Assembly (NCBI RefSeq): GCF_033568475.1
Contig: NC_133121.1
Location: 75,164,589-75,228,588 of the forward strand
DNA: 64,000 bases
Direction: 5' to 3'
Origin: Henckelia pumila
Taxonomy: Eukaryota; Streptophyta; Magnoliopsida; Lamiales; Gesneriaceae
Made by a program: the position numbers and the translations under genes. The notes below the pieces were generated by a model, which saw only the letters and a program-made list of their open reading frames with translations, made no database searches and was not told the origin of the DNA. This document shows positions 43,809 to 56,232 of this stretch, piece by piece (positions within the stretch are counted from its first letter, which is position 1; each line of letters opens with the position of its first letter).

Positions 43809-45207
43809 TGTTGCGTTTTTTTCTTTCGCAAGCATACGGTGTCAAGTTGTAATATAAGAATTAAGTCCAAGTCGGTCCCACAGAGAATGAATAAAATGAT
43901 ATTATATTAAATATTTGCATCTAATAAAATCTTAATCCTATTTAGAGCTACGAATAAGGGTTTGAATTTAATAAAACTAAAATATGCAATAATTAAAATT
44001 AAATAACGACGAGTTCGCACGACAAAAATTCAATAAGAGATGAATTCTAGAGGTTCGACTTCACTTGACTATCCAACAGTTTAATTCCTAAAGAAATCTA
44101 TATCATAAATTCTTCTAGTTTACTAACTAAGAATTACTAATATTTTCTACTCTCTTTCTCAAGTGATAAGTAGAAATTTGTATCTAATATCAAACTCAAT
44201 ATTTCTATCAAAGTTTAGATATCAAATTCGGTAAACAACACAATAATTCTTACAATGGCTTCAATGGATTTATAGGCCTTTCAAACTCTATATACACCAA
44301 CGATGTATTTTCCTACGGTCCTATTCAAAATCGTCTCTCTCGAGTGCTAGATTTCAAATAAATATAACAATTCAACTAGTGATCATTTAATTGAACGCAA
44401 TCAACTCAGAAAACACACAAATAAACTGGATAAAAAAAATTCTAATATATCAATCAAAATATAAAAAACATGGTTTCAAGTCAAGCTACATCGTCTCTCT
44501 AGACAAAGGAATTAGTTCATAATGAAAATAAAGATCAAACAAAGCATGTTCTTGAACATCATTAAAAAATTAGGAGAAAGAATGAAATAAAAACGAAGGT
44601 AGATGATGCTTCTCCATCTTCGAAAGTCGCTTCGTCCACCTTCATGCCAAGAATGTTTCTACTCCCTTTTTCCTTGGTCTCTAGCCATCTCTAGTCTTCA
44701 AAAACTCATGCAAACCCTCCCTTCTCCTCCAAAAAAGCCAAGAAATCTCCTTCAAAATCCGAATAAAAAGTTTCCATAATTTTGATACAGTGCAGCACTG
44801 GAGCGCTTAAGTTTCGTATCTATTTTTTTTTTCAATGAAGGACGTCTAGCGCTGGAGCGCTTAAAAACAGGCATTGTGGCGCTAGTCTTCTTGCCCAACG
44901 TGCAATATTCTTGCAAAAATCATATCCTAAGTTCTAGCCGTTGGATTGAGCTGAAATTTTGACACCAGCTTTATAACATCATAATCTTCAATTTGAACGA
45001 TGAGATCGGATTTGCATGTTTCTAGAAGCTCTAGTAATTTTGTAAAATTTACAGCTCCGTAATTCCTTCTTTCGTCTCTTCTCGGTACTTTTCTTCCAAT
45101 CCTTGCATTTCACAAAAATAACAACAAATACGCATAAAATCCACTCGATTCATAACAAAAGCCAAGTCAAATCATATGCAAATTAAGTGCATAAAATTCA
45201 CTTATCA
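43809..45207 (-). repeat. 3' LTR of the Athila-like element
   Basis: TGTTGCG...ACTTATCA. Contains a short minisatellite-like gcgctggagcgctta motif (44795-44900) that is longer in the other LTR (51705-51825). Confidence 0.88.
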
Positions 45208-45228
45208 AATCACCCCCAAACTTAGACT
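45208..45228 (-). other. Polypurine tract of the Athila-like element
   Basis: The minus strand reads AAGTTTGGGGGTGATT at the LTR edge. Confidence 0.8.
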
Positions 45229-46386
45229 TTTGCTAGTCCCGAGCAAAACAATAATGAGTAATATAATCGGCCTCTGAATTTTTACATTCCAAAATTCAAT
45301 ACACATGTCCGCTAATTTTCTCAAGATTTTTCGTGTGTGTGATTTTTCAATCTTGTCTATCCTCCTCACTTTCGATATACTAATGCAACAAGTTTGTTTC
45401 ATAGATTCATCAATTATGCTCTCTAGTTTCAAAACACTCTCCACCAAGTTCAACTTCTACCCACTAAGATCAAAAGAAATTTTCAAGGTATATCAAAGAT
45501 TTTTCATAACATCGCTTGATTTTGCACCCAGTTTATTTTAGCCCCATAAATTACCCGCAAACTTAGCTATAACTAAAGATAGAATTCGGATTTCAATCCC
45601 CTCGTCTATAGTTCGGATGGAGCATCAACCCCATTTTTTCCGCAAACTTAGCCATGGATTGGTGATTAGGATTTCAATCCCTTTTTAGGGCCGGATGGAG
45701 TTGTAAAAAAAAAAAATTCTCTGTTGCTTTTGCAACTTTTTAGCTACTCAATGAATTCAATAAAATTTCCTAAATCATTTCTAAGCTCGTATTAGTCTAC
45801 CTCGGTCTTGAGTATAAATCACCAAAGTTAAGAATCTAATCATCAAGTCCAGTCACAAAATCAGAAAGCTTCTCTAATCACTAGGGTGTCAACAATCAAG
45901 GCATAGTGCAATTTTGTGAGAACTCAAGATTAAATATAGCTAACATTTACCTTTCAGCACAAAAAAAAAAATTATTTTCATCATAGACCAACACAATTGC
46001 AACATCACGCCTTAACTCAAACTAACTCATCAAAAAAATTCAAAATTTTTTTAACACCCCCCCCCCCCCCCAAAACTTAAATTGTGCATTGTCCACAATG
46101 TACAAAAGTTCAATAACAATAACGGAGGAATGCACATACCTGTGGCATGATCGTCAGTAGTCATAGCCCATCATCATTCTGGGTGCAGGTGTGTTGGTAG
46201 TCGATATTTCTCACAAATTCTAGGACCTAGAGTAGAAAATTCAATGTTAGCGCGTGAACAAGACATGCTACAATTAAGCTAAATAAAACTTAAAATTACT
46301 AAAACAAAAACAAAAATTAAATAAAATTTGGGTTGCCTCCCAAAAAGCGTTTGGTTTAAAGTCGTCAGCCTGATTTGACGCTGATT
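45229..46386 (-). other. Non-coding 3' region of the Athila-like element
   Basis: It holds degenerate repeats of a gcaaacttagc...ggatttcaatcc...ggatgga unit (45540-45700) and, near 46330, the ggttgcctccc motif typical of the junction between coding region and 3' non-coding part in Athila relatives. RT to integrase are absent between this and protease. A C-run at 46056-46070 is present. No env-like frame is seen. Confidence 0.65.
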
Positions 46387-48735
46387 TTAGCCAATTCCTG
46401 TCACTTTATTGGAGGTTTTGTTCCTCTCTTTCACCCTCCAAACATACTCAAAAATCATCTTGGACTTAACTTTCTTTTTCACCTTCTTCGCCACCTTCGG
46501 ATCTCGCCCACTCTTCAACTCTATTCCTACACCAAAATTATTCATAGAATAATCAAATAAATCAATGTGATTACAAGCACGTACCTCATCTTGATAATTA
46601 ATGGTCTTATAAATATTAAAAGTGACCGCTTCACCACCAACTCGTAGAGTTAATTTACCCCTGCACATCAATTAAAGTTCTTCCAGTTGCCAAAATGGTC
46701 GCCCTAAAATTAGAGGGACATCTTTTTTTTTTTCCATGTCAAGCACTACAAAGTCAGCAGGAAAAATAAATTTATCTACTTTTACCAATACATTCTCCAC
46801 AATACCGCGAGGACAAGTTAGAGAACGGTCAGCCAACTGCAAAGTGATCGTGGTCGGATTCACTTCGCCAGGCTCCAAGGCCCTGAAAATAGACAAAGAC
46901 ATTAAATTAATACTTGCACCTAAATCACATAATTCTCTATTAACAGTGACACCACCAATAATGCAAGGAATAGTGAAACTCCCTGGATCCTTCAATTTTT
47001 GTGGTAATTTCTTTTGCAAGATAGCATTGTACTCTTCGGTTAACTTCACCATCTCAAATTCTTTGAGCTTCCTCTTCCTTGACATCACATCCTTCATGAA
47101 ATTTTCATATTGTGGCATTTTATTCAAAGCATCAACGAATGGAATATTTATACGAATTTTCTTGAAGATATCAAGAAACTTAGAATATTGTTCATCCAAC
47201 GCTTTTTTCTTGAACCGCTGTGGATATGGAAGAATAGATTTTGGCACAGGAATTTTTTCAGACACAACCACAGGATTGCTGGAATTTTTACTCGCAGATT
47301 TCTTTAATTCAACTTCAATCTCTTCAACTCGATCTTCATCATCCACTACCTTTGGGTCATTGACCCCAAATTCTTTTTCACTTCTCAGAGTGATGGCTTT
47401 GCATTGCTCTATTGGATTCACCTCAGTGTTGCTAGGGAAAGCTCCTCTCTGCTGATTCGTCAAGGCATTCGCAAGTTGACTAATTTGTATTTCAAGATTT
47501 TCTATAGAAGCACCCACATTGGTCAAGTGTATCTCCATATTATCAAGCCTATTCTCAGTTCTCTCAAATATTTTTGTTGACTCGGAAATAAAATTACCAA
47601 CCAAATCCTCCAAAGATGGTCTACCCTCACCCTTTTGATTATTGAACCCCGGTGAAGGATTCAACACATTATTATTATTTGCATATGAAAAATTCTCATG
47701 ATTGCGAAAACTATGATGATATTGATTTGGTACAGGATTACCTCGATAGCCAGTAAAATTGCGGTTGTTCACATACTAAGCTTGCTCCACACATTCAAAT
47801 CCACTAGTAGAATTTACGGCTGTCGCCAGTAATGCAGTCTCAGTAGAAACTTGATTCCCTTTGCTCAGTGCAGCCAACTGTGTAGAAATAGCAGACATTT
47901 GAGCAGTCAAAGCAGTGAACACATCAACTTCATGAATTCCAACAGCTTTTCGTATCACAGATCTCTCACTCGGCCAATGATAACTATTAATAGTCATTTG
48001 CTCAAGCATCTCATAAGCCTCTGCATGAAATTTAGAAAATATTGATCCTCCAGCAGCAGCATCCATAGAAATCCGAGTTGGCCCATTCAAACCATTGTAA
48101 AATAATTCAATCTGCTCCCAATCTGTAAAATTATGGTTTGGGCACTTTCGTAGTAATTTATTTTAAGGCTCCCAAGCTTCATAAAATTTCTCATAATCTT
48201 GATGTCTGAATGTAGTGATCTCAATTTTCAATTGGGCAGATTTGGCAGGCGGAAAATACTTGGACAGAAATTTAGAAATCATCTCAACCCATGTAGTAAT
48301 ACTCCCAAGAGGCAGTGACTGCAACCAACTACGAGCATTGTCCCTAAGAGAAAATGGGAATAGTCATAGTCTGATGGTGTCCTCAGTAACACCGTGAATT
48401 TTTACAGTGTCAGCGATCTCCAAAAAAGTGCGCAGATGCAAATTTGGATCTTCAGTAGCTGGACTCCTAAACTGATTCTGCTGCACCATGTTAATCAAAG
48501 CTGGCTTCAACTTAAAATTATTCGCCGTGATATTTTGCCGAGCAATTCCAGAATAGTGATTGTTGATCATCGGTTTAAAATGATCTCTGATTGGCACCGG
48601 AGCATTATTTTCACCTCTTTCTCTTTCTTCAGCCATTAGTTTCAACTCTTCTCTTCTAATTTTCCTCAAGGCTTTAGCAGCTTTCTAGATTTCCGGATCA
48701 AAGAGCAGTGAGTCGTAACTTTGTCTTTTAGGCAT
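46387..48735 (-). pseudogene. Athila-like Gag-protease, point-mutated
   Basis: The frame starts at ATG 48735 (MPKRQSYDSLLFDPEI) and can be followed in one phase to 46675 despite stops near 48685, 48362, 48165 and 47775; at least the one near 48362 fits CGA to TGA. It contains the Athila Gag motifs LKPALINMVQQNQF and DPNLHLRTFLEIADT, then the SMDAAAGGSIFSK and YHWPSERS motifs, then protease with CDLGASINLMSLSIF and LILGRPF. After LILGRPF two nearby single-base losses put about 40 nt out of frame before RGKLTLRVGGEAV resumes. It ends at 46387. Confidence 0.85.
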
Positions 48736-48854
48736 AAACTGCATAAACAAAAGAGAAAAATTTAAAATTAGAACCAGTAAAATAAAATAAACGCTCTAAG
48801 TCAAAATTAAGACTAATTAGCGCAATTTAATATAAATCAAATAAAATTCATTAT

Positions 48855-48869
48855 CCGGCAATGGCGCCA
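48855..48869 (-). other. Primer-binding site (tRNA-Asp type) of the Athila-like element
   Basis: The minus strand reads TGGCGCCATTGCCGG, complementary (one mismatch) to the 3' end of tRNA-Asp as used by the Athila group, 6 nt inside the LTR edge at 48876. Confidence 0.85.
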
Positions 48870-48875
48870 AAAATT

Positions 48876-51800
48876 TGTTGCATATTTTTTGCTTGCAAGC
48901 GTATTGTGTCAAGTTATAATATAGGAATTAAGTCCAAGTCGGTCCCACAGAGAATGAATAAAATGATATAATGTTAAATATTTTCATCTAATAAAATCTT
49001 AATCCAATGTAGAGCTACGAATAAGGGTTTGAATTTAATAAAACTAAAATATGCAATAATTAAAGTTAAATAACGACGAGTTCGCACGACAAAAATTCAA
49101 TAAGAGATGAATTATAGAGGTTTGACTTCACTTGACTATCCAACAGTTTAATTCCTAAAAAAATCTATATCATAAATTCTTCTAGTTTACTAACCAAGAA
49201 TTACTAATATTTTCTACTATCTTTCTCAAGTTACTGAAAGAGTGGGTGCCCGGTGAGCCAACTTGTGGCTAAGGGCTTTTATGACTCTATGTATAAATAA
49301 TATTTTGTTTAATATAATTTACACTTTTATAATGACATTTACTTTATCTTTTATCATATTATTATGTTGTGACATACTATAAGATGTTTAGATGAAGACC
49401 TTGAATATACTATAGTGTATGTAAGATGTGGTGGCACATGGGGATGGCTATCATGAAACACATCTTATAGTCACTGTATATTCTAAACAGTTCCTAGTCG
49501 ATTGAGCCGTCCGTTAATAAGGATAAGGATCGCTCGAGATTGAGACTAGCATTTGCGATGCCGAGTACCACGTTTCATTGGTATGGAACATAGAGATGTT
49601 CAAAGCATGCAAATGGATATTCATACGATGAATGATCGAACTACCCTATCCGGACTTTCCAAGTGGTTATCACTTATCGAGTGGATAAAGTCCGCGGTTT
49701 TGGTTGTACACCATTAGTCCTTACTACTTGAAACATCATTGAGACTCTATATGCTAGTACTGTACTTTGACTCGTTTACCGACTCTATTGGGGTCATCAG
49801 GTGTCGGGATTGGGTACAGTTACGACACATATAGGAGTCGATGCTTTGTTGTCAAGGATTCACCACATACTTGCTAGTGTGGATATCCTATGCAATCTGA
49901 GGAGATATTAGTGTGACAAATCTCTGGCCAGAGTACATGATGTGTTTTAAGAAATGGTTTCTTAGTAGCACATGCGATGTCACTATTTGATCTTCAAGAT
50001 GCATTGCATAGTTATCGAATCTCGAACGACTCTCGATTTACCAATAGTTGTTGATTCGATCGGGATATATGGATGAAGGGACCATACTGTACGCTAACCA
50101 AAATCTATTGTTTCTTGCAGGCACTATCAGTGATACCTAGGGAATCATGGGGTGATGTTGCTAGGCGCTCTTACCATGATTCGATGGGCAAGTCGGAAAT
50201 TGTTGTTCCGAGTCACAAGGATTTGTGAGCCCACGGCTAGCTGTATCCCTGAACCATTGAGGATCACACAAGTAATGGATTTTTAATCCCCGTTGAGATA
50301 ATTAAATTTAAAGAGTTAAATTTAGTGAATAAAGAAGTGAGACTTCTTATTTAAGAGTAGAGGGAGTAAGATTTCCTAAAATGACATAGTGATGGACATT
50401 TTTGGAAACCACTGAATTCGGATTCAGAAAATTTATCTTGACTTTAAAAGATGCAGAAATGGTTTCTGTGCACATTGGTGAAATTGGTTTATCAATCTGA
50501 GTCACGATGAATTTTATATTAATTTCTGAACATGCGGGCTTTGCTTGTCAGGCTTGAACTTATGACTAATGGGCCCTAAGCTGTTAGCAGCCCACATTAT
50601 AAATAAGTTATTGCAGTACAGAAATTACACAACAGAGGTCACAAAATTTTCGAAAACCCTAGCTGTTCTCTCTAGGTGTGGCCGCCCCTCTCCTCTCTCT
50701 GTTCGAAAATTCCTGCCTGTGAATTTCGAATTTGCAGTCTGGTTTAACAGATCAAATCTGTTAATTCTCTTCGTAGAAACTTCTGATAGATTTTCTAGTG
50801 CAATCTATCAGAGGGATTAAACTTCTGTTCGTGGACCTGATTGAAGAATTGTTCGTTCATCAGTTCCTGGGATATACAACAAGAGCAGAGTTATCTGTTG
50901 GTGTCCATAATCTCGTTTCGAGATTCAAGGTAAAAATTTAATTGTTATTTAATTTTTACACGCACAATTTAATCGTAAAGTTTTGATACCCATGATATGG
51001 AATCGTTCCATATAAAATTTTAAAACTTCCGCTGCACCGGGTATCAATTCTGATTGATCCGAACACCGTTCTCCAACAGTTACAAGTAGAAATTTGTATC
51101 TAATATCAAACTAAATATTTCTATCAAAGTTTAGATATCAAATTCGGTAAACAACACAATAATTCTTACAATGTCTTCAATGGAGTTATATGCCTCTCAA
51201 ACTCTATATACACCAACGATGTATTTTTCTACGGTTATATTCAAAATCGTCTCTCTCGAGTGCTAGATTTCAAATAAATATAACAATTCAACTAGTGATC
51301 AGTTAATTGAACGCAATCAATTCAGAAAAATACAAATAAATCGGATGAATAATTATAATATATCAATCAAAATATCAAAAATATGGTTTCAAGTCAAGAT
51401 ACATCGTCCCTCTAGACAAAAGAATTAGTTTACAATGAAAATAAAAATCAAACAAAGGATGTTCTTGAACATCATTCAAAAATTAGGAGAAAGAATGAAA
51501 TAAAAACGAAGGTAGATGATGCTTCTCCATCTCCGAAAGTCGCTTCGTTCGCCTTCGTGCCAAGAATGCTTCTTCTCCCTTTTTCCTTGGTCTCTAGTCG
51601 TCTCTAGCCTTCAAAAACTCATGCAAACCCTCCCTTATCCTCCAAAAAAGTCAAGAAATCTCCTTCAAAATCCGACTAAAAAGTTTCCATAATTTTGATA
51701 CAGTGCAGCGCTGGAGCGCTACTCCTTCGGCACTGGGGCGCTTAAGTTTCGTATCTATTTTTTTTCAATGAAGGACGTCTAGTGCTGGAGCGCTTAAAAA

Positions 51801-52152
51801 CACGCGCTGGGGCGCTAGTCTTCTTTCCCAACGCGCAACATTCTTGCAAAAATCATATCTTGAGTTCCAGCCTTCGGATTGACTGAAATTTTGACACCAG
51901 CTTTATAACATCATAAGCTTGATCAATTTGAATGGTGGAGATCGGATTTGGATATTTCTAGAAGCTCCAGTAATTTTGTGAACTTTGCAGCTCCGTAATT
52001 TCTTCTTCCGTCTCTTTTTGGTACTTTTCTTTCAATTCTTGCATTACACAAAAACAATAACAAATATGCATAAAATCCACTCGATTAATCACAAAAGCCA
52101 AGTCAAATCATATGCAAATTATGTGAATAAAATGCATTTTATGCACTTGTCA
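48876..52152 (-). repeat. 5' LTR of the Athila-like element, split by a solo LTR
   Basis: Segments 48876-49234 and 51084-52152 together match 43809-45207. The interruption is the copia solo LTR with duplicated GTTAC. Confidence 0.88.
49235..51078 (+). mobile_element. Solo LTR of a copia family related to the young element
   Basis: 1844 bp, TGAAAGAGTGG...TCTCCAACA in + orientation, which is the reverse complement of a diverged relative of the 33756 LTR. It keeps landmarks such as the ggtgcagcgga end and the 5' gtgcccggtgagcca. Exact target duplication GTTAC at 49230-49234 and 51079-51083. No internal sequence, so it is a product of LTR-LTR recombination. The parent element lay opposite in orientation to the young one. 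Confidence 0.9.
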
Positions 52153-52662
52153 GGATGCTGTTTCGAGACATGCAAGGCTTTGCTTGGTTCACGGCTTGGT
52201 CCATTGTGACCAACTGGACCCTGGGAAGGTCCAACCGGAGGGTCTCCGGCCAGTGGTGGTCAGATCAGGGCGGTAAGAGGCTGAACGTGGAGGCTGCCGC
52301 GTGAGGGTTTGAAAGGGAGCTAGGGTTTTGGTTTTTGGGCAGTGGTCAGGGGCTCGGGCAGGTTATTCCCGGGTTGGGTTGGATGTTATTTGGGTCATGT
52401 TAGATGGTTCTGGATTCGGGTTATTTTATTTCGGGCTCGGGTAATTTAATTAGTTGTTTAAGTGATTAATTAAAAGATCATTGGCTTGGTTGATTTTAAT
52501 GGATAATTAGGCTTAGATTAATGATTTAAGTGAGCTCATCACTTGACATGGGCCTAGTGGTCCATGTGAATTATCGGGCTGAGTTACATTGGGCTAAGTT
52601 ATTAATAGACCATACTAAGTGTTAACGGGATAGTTTAAGTTAATAGGTTAGTTTAAGTTATC
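52153..52662 (+). repeat. Gypsy LTR relic, segment 3
   Basis: Continues the relic after the Athila-like insertion: a ggaccctgggaaggtcc dyad near 52214, then gggcct/gggct motifs (52550-52600) like the TGGGCY cluster of element 3. It ends where the next LTR starts at 52663. No continuation was found beyond 58.5 kb. Confidence 0.6.
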
Positions 52663-54032
52663 TGATAAGTGCATTTAGTGTGTATTAATTTATGTTATTT
52701 TTATCTATTTTGCATGCATTCATATTATTTTACGTGTGTTTTTATGTGATTTATTTCATATGTGTGCATTTCACTCTTCGGGTTGATTTTTGTAAGAATT
52801 TATGAAGAAATCATGATTTTTTGAGCAAGAGAAGAGCCGCAAGAATAAATTACGGAGCAGCAATGATCAAAAATTCATTTTTGATTATAGAAACATCTAA
52901 ATCTGATCTCAACCATTAACAATAAATTTCAAGATATTTTAAATCTGCTGTCCAAATTTCGGCTCGATCCGACGGCTAGAACTCGATATATGATTTTTTT
53001 CAAGAAACCTGCGCGCTGGAAAGGATACTTGCACGGACCCAGGCACGGGGTCCGTTCATTTCGCAGAAAATTTAGATCTTTGCGATAAAAAAAAATAAAT
53101 ATTTCGGGAATTAAAACTCTTAAATTTTTGGGTTTTATTTTTGGGATTTATAAGACATATAAATACGAGATTGGAGAGCAGAAAAAGAGGAGGGATCGCA
53201 CGCAGTTAGAAGAGGCGGCTAGGCGGAAGCTTGGAGATTGAAGAAAGCTCCAATCAAGTTTTTCTTCTTTTCTTCTCTTTTGATTATTAAACTTGTTTGA
53301 ATTTTGTTTTCCATTATTGAGTAGTTTTTACTCAACCAAGATAGTGTGATTGAGCCGAACAAATCTAAGTAGAAAACTTGGATGTTTGTTCGAGATTTTT
53401 AGATTTGATTTTATATTATTGATTATTAGATTTATATTTGTCTCTTAAATGATTTGACCAATTGTTTGCTTGCATGTTAATTGATTCCAAATCGACATAT
53501 GAGGAATGGACTTCGATCTCTCTAATAATTAACGCGTGGTAAAATTGACTAGAAATAGTATTCGATTTCATCGTGCGGTTTTAGGTGTAAACTGAATTCT
53601 CATAGTTTCTAATGCATTTGAGTTTGATTAGAATTATGAAAATTAATCCGTCAATATTTGAATAGGTTTAATTGTTCTAGAAATAGACTATTAAATAAAT
53701 TAGGAGAATTTGCCGTAATATAAGATTAGATTTGTGTCCTGAATCGACTGCATGTTACATGATTTGTTTGATACCTACGTGTGTCTTGGTTGTCTCGTTT
53801 TAATTAAATTTTTTTTTCAACTATTTTAATTCTTATTTCTTAAGCATTTTTTATTTTATATTCTTATTTTATTTAAATCAAATTATTTTTTATGATTTTG
53901 TCAAGATTAAGTAAAATAATTAAATATTGAGAATTGACTACAATCTCTGTGGGTTCGACACCTGGACTCTCTGTCCACTTTACTATTATTTGACCTAGTG
54001 CACTTACTAGTTGATACCGAATTAAGCGATCA
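52663..54032 (+). repeat. LTR copy A of the tandem element (1370 bp)
   Basis: Begins TGATAAGTGCATT and ends GCGATCA just before agtttttggcgc. Aligns with 56233-57667 along its length. Confidence 0.8.
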
Positions 54033-54035
54033 AGT

Positions 54036-54055
54036 TTTTGGCGCTGTTGTCGGGG
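54036..54055 (+). other. Primer-binding site (tRNA-Asp type), copy A
   Basis: tttggcgctgttgtcgggga resembles the tRNA-Asp 3' complement with two changes. The equivalent site after LTR copy B is at 57671-57690. Confidence 0.75.
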
Positions 54056-54183
54056 ACTGTTTAGTTAATTTTAGGATAGATTATTTGCTTGAGAATAGAC
54101 AATTTTTATTTTTTTCCTGCATTTTTTTTAATTTTTAATTTTAATTTTAATTTTAATTTTAATTTTTCTTGCTTGTGAGGTGC

Positions 54184-55020
54184 ATGAAAATGGATCATCG
54201 ACAGGTATTCACAAGGTATGACCAGCAATACTTGGAGCCATTCTATGCTGTTTGGAGGAGATTCAACGATTTGGCAAACAGATTTTGATGCCATGATTTT
54301 TCGAACTACACGCTAGTGTAGATTTTTTATGGTGGTTTGAATGAGACAACAAGAAGTTTGATGGATTATGAAGCTTTGACCACTGGCAGCCACTTGTTTA
54401 GAAGAGATAATAACAGTTCGATGCACTTGTTAAATGATATGGCGGATTTCGACTACCATTGACATTGTGATCCTTCACTGCAGGGTTGGAGTCACCAATA
54501 TCCTCCAGAATTCAACCCCAAAAATTTTGCGAACCAACAACCGGAGTATTAAGAAGAGTGTATAGTGCATTTTGAGGATTATGTGGCTCAGTTGGAAAAC
54601 ATTGTGCGACACCAGACAGAGACAAATCAGTTTTTAGAAAGCCGCATCAACTCTTTGAGTCTTTTAGATGAACAGATTGCGCTTCTTATAGAACCATTTT
54701 CTGATATATGTCGAGAGGATGAAATAATTGAGCCAGATCAAGAAGAGCATTTATTTGAAGAATTTTTAATTGAAGAGGAGCAAAAATCAAAATTGGTGGA
54801 AGAAGAAATATACAAGGCGAAAGATTTGACCTCTTCAATGGTCTTTCCATGTACACTATTAGAAGATACGATCTTGTCATTGACGCCAACTCCAAAATAT
54901 TTCATCCTCCATGAGCTTCAGCCTAGATTCGGAATCTCCTTCCAAATAATCAATTCATGCCGAGTATTGCTAGACCGACGAGCTTACAAAGTCAATATCA
55001 CGCCAAGTTTGAGGGCATAG
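54184..55020 (+). pseudogene. Shortened Gag-like frame, copy A
   Basis: From ATG 54184 (MKMDHRQVFTRYDQQY) the frame runs through FYGGLNETTRSLMDYEALT, MHLLNDMADFDY and GWSHQYPPEFNP, then an acidic, coiled-coil-like C-terminus (LENIVRHQTETNQFLESRINSL..., residues 54565-55020), to a TAG at 55018. In-frame stops occur after AN-RF (TGA), at LV-IF (TAG), at YH (TGA) and at EY (TAA). The first TGA is shared with copy B. Related to the Gag of Athila/Tat-type elements (inference). Confidence 0.72.
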
Positions 55021-56232
55021 GAAATCAAGACCCATATGTAGAGTCGTATGATTCTTACTATGAGCGACAACCGCTCTTTGATGGTTGCTTCTGCATAGTC
55101 GGGATTTAGACTATAAATTTAGCATTGACTGGGAGACAACCCAGTGTTCTCTTTTCATTATTCTTTTTATTGTTTTTTTTATTTTTATTATATTTTGTAA
55201 TCCATTGCCTTATCTGTCGCCTTTATATGTGTAGTATGTTGCCCCGTTAAGTGAAGTTGTTGTTGGAGTTCTACAGCCGGAGAAAGACGCAGACACATAA
55301 ACCAGGGGAGTGTTATTTGTTTTTGTGAAAATTGTTGTTCTTGATTGGGCATGATAAACTTTTGGTTGAACCGTGAATAATTTTTAAGCACACATGTTAA
55401 ACTGATGAAATGTAGCGACATATTAGATGATGTTGGTGTCTGTTGGACCATTGCATGGCAATAGGTGTTTGTTGATCTTGATAGTGTCTTTTGAGTTCCA
55501 ATGATTTTATGACATTGCATGTACGCTATTGGGCACACCTATAAAATTTTTATGAAAATTTTTGAAATTTTTTTAACTCCATCTGGGTTATGAGCAAGAA
55601 ATTGAAATCCCAATCGCCTTGTTTTTGACTAAGTATGCAGATTAAATGAGGTTAAAAATTTAAAATTTAAAATTTAAAAATCAATATTTTTGAAAATCAA
55701 TAACAATTCCATCCGGGCTTGAAAAGTGATTGAAATTCTATTCACTGTTCCATGGCTAAGTTTGCGGGTTCAATTGGATTGTAGCTCCATCCGGGATATA
55801 GACGAGGGGATTGAAATTCGAATTCTATCTGAGTTATAGCTAAGTTTGCCGGTAATTATTGGGCTTAAGAAAACCGGGTGCAAAATCTGGAGGTGCGTAA
55901 TATATCTCAAGAAAGTCGAGTTTTTGTTTAGCGATTGCTGGGAGAAAGGAGCCTTTATTGTGATACTCACACTGTTTTGTCATAGGTCGCTAAGCAGTCT
56001 TGAAACTGATTATTTTGAAGTTGCATGTAACTATAATAACATGGCACACACACACATTCACGCTTGACTGATAGTGTATTATGGAAAATCGAGAGTGTTC
56101 GTAATTTTGTTGTGTATGTTGGCACTTCTCTGAGGCTGTGATGTTCATGATTCATCCTTGTTTATGATTATGTTTGCATATTGTTTTTGAATGTCTTTCT
56201 CGAGGGCGAGCAAAGTTTAAGTATGCTGGTAT
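55021..56232 (+). other. Non-coding 3' region of the tandem element
   Basis: Contains ctgggagacaacccagt (55128-55144), the Athila-type gag-end landmark, then degenerate repeats of a ctccatccggg...attgaaattc...ctaagtttgc unit (55575-55860). It ends in a damaged purine tract before LTR copy B. No protein family is recognisable in its small frames. Confidence 0.65.

Larger units (their letters stand above)
43809..52152 (-). mobile_element. Athila-like gypsy deletion derivative (gag-protease only)
   Basis: LTRs at 43809-45207 (1399 bp) and 48876-52152 (about 1.43 kb after removing an inserted solo LTR). The tRNA-Asp-type PBS and PPT place it on the minus strand. A perfect target duplication GGATG lies at 43804-43808 and 52153-52157. 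The body has gag-protease but no RT, RNase H or integrase. The two LTRs differ visibly, so it is older than the copia element at 33.8 kb. Confidence 0.9.

Noticed and set aside
46736-47455. 239-residue plus-strand frame
   Set aside because: Antisense to the Athila-like Gag-protease frame, which shows clear family motifs. The plus frame has none.
54106-54180. TTTTAATTTTAATTTT repeat as a regulatory element
   Set aside because: It is a simple AT slippage tract before the Gag ATG, shorter in copy B. No specific signal.
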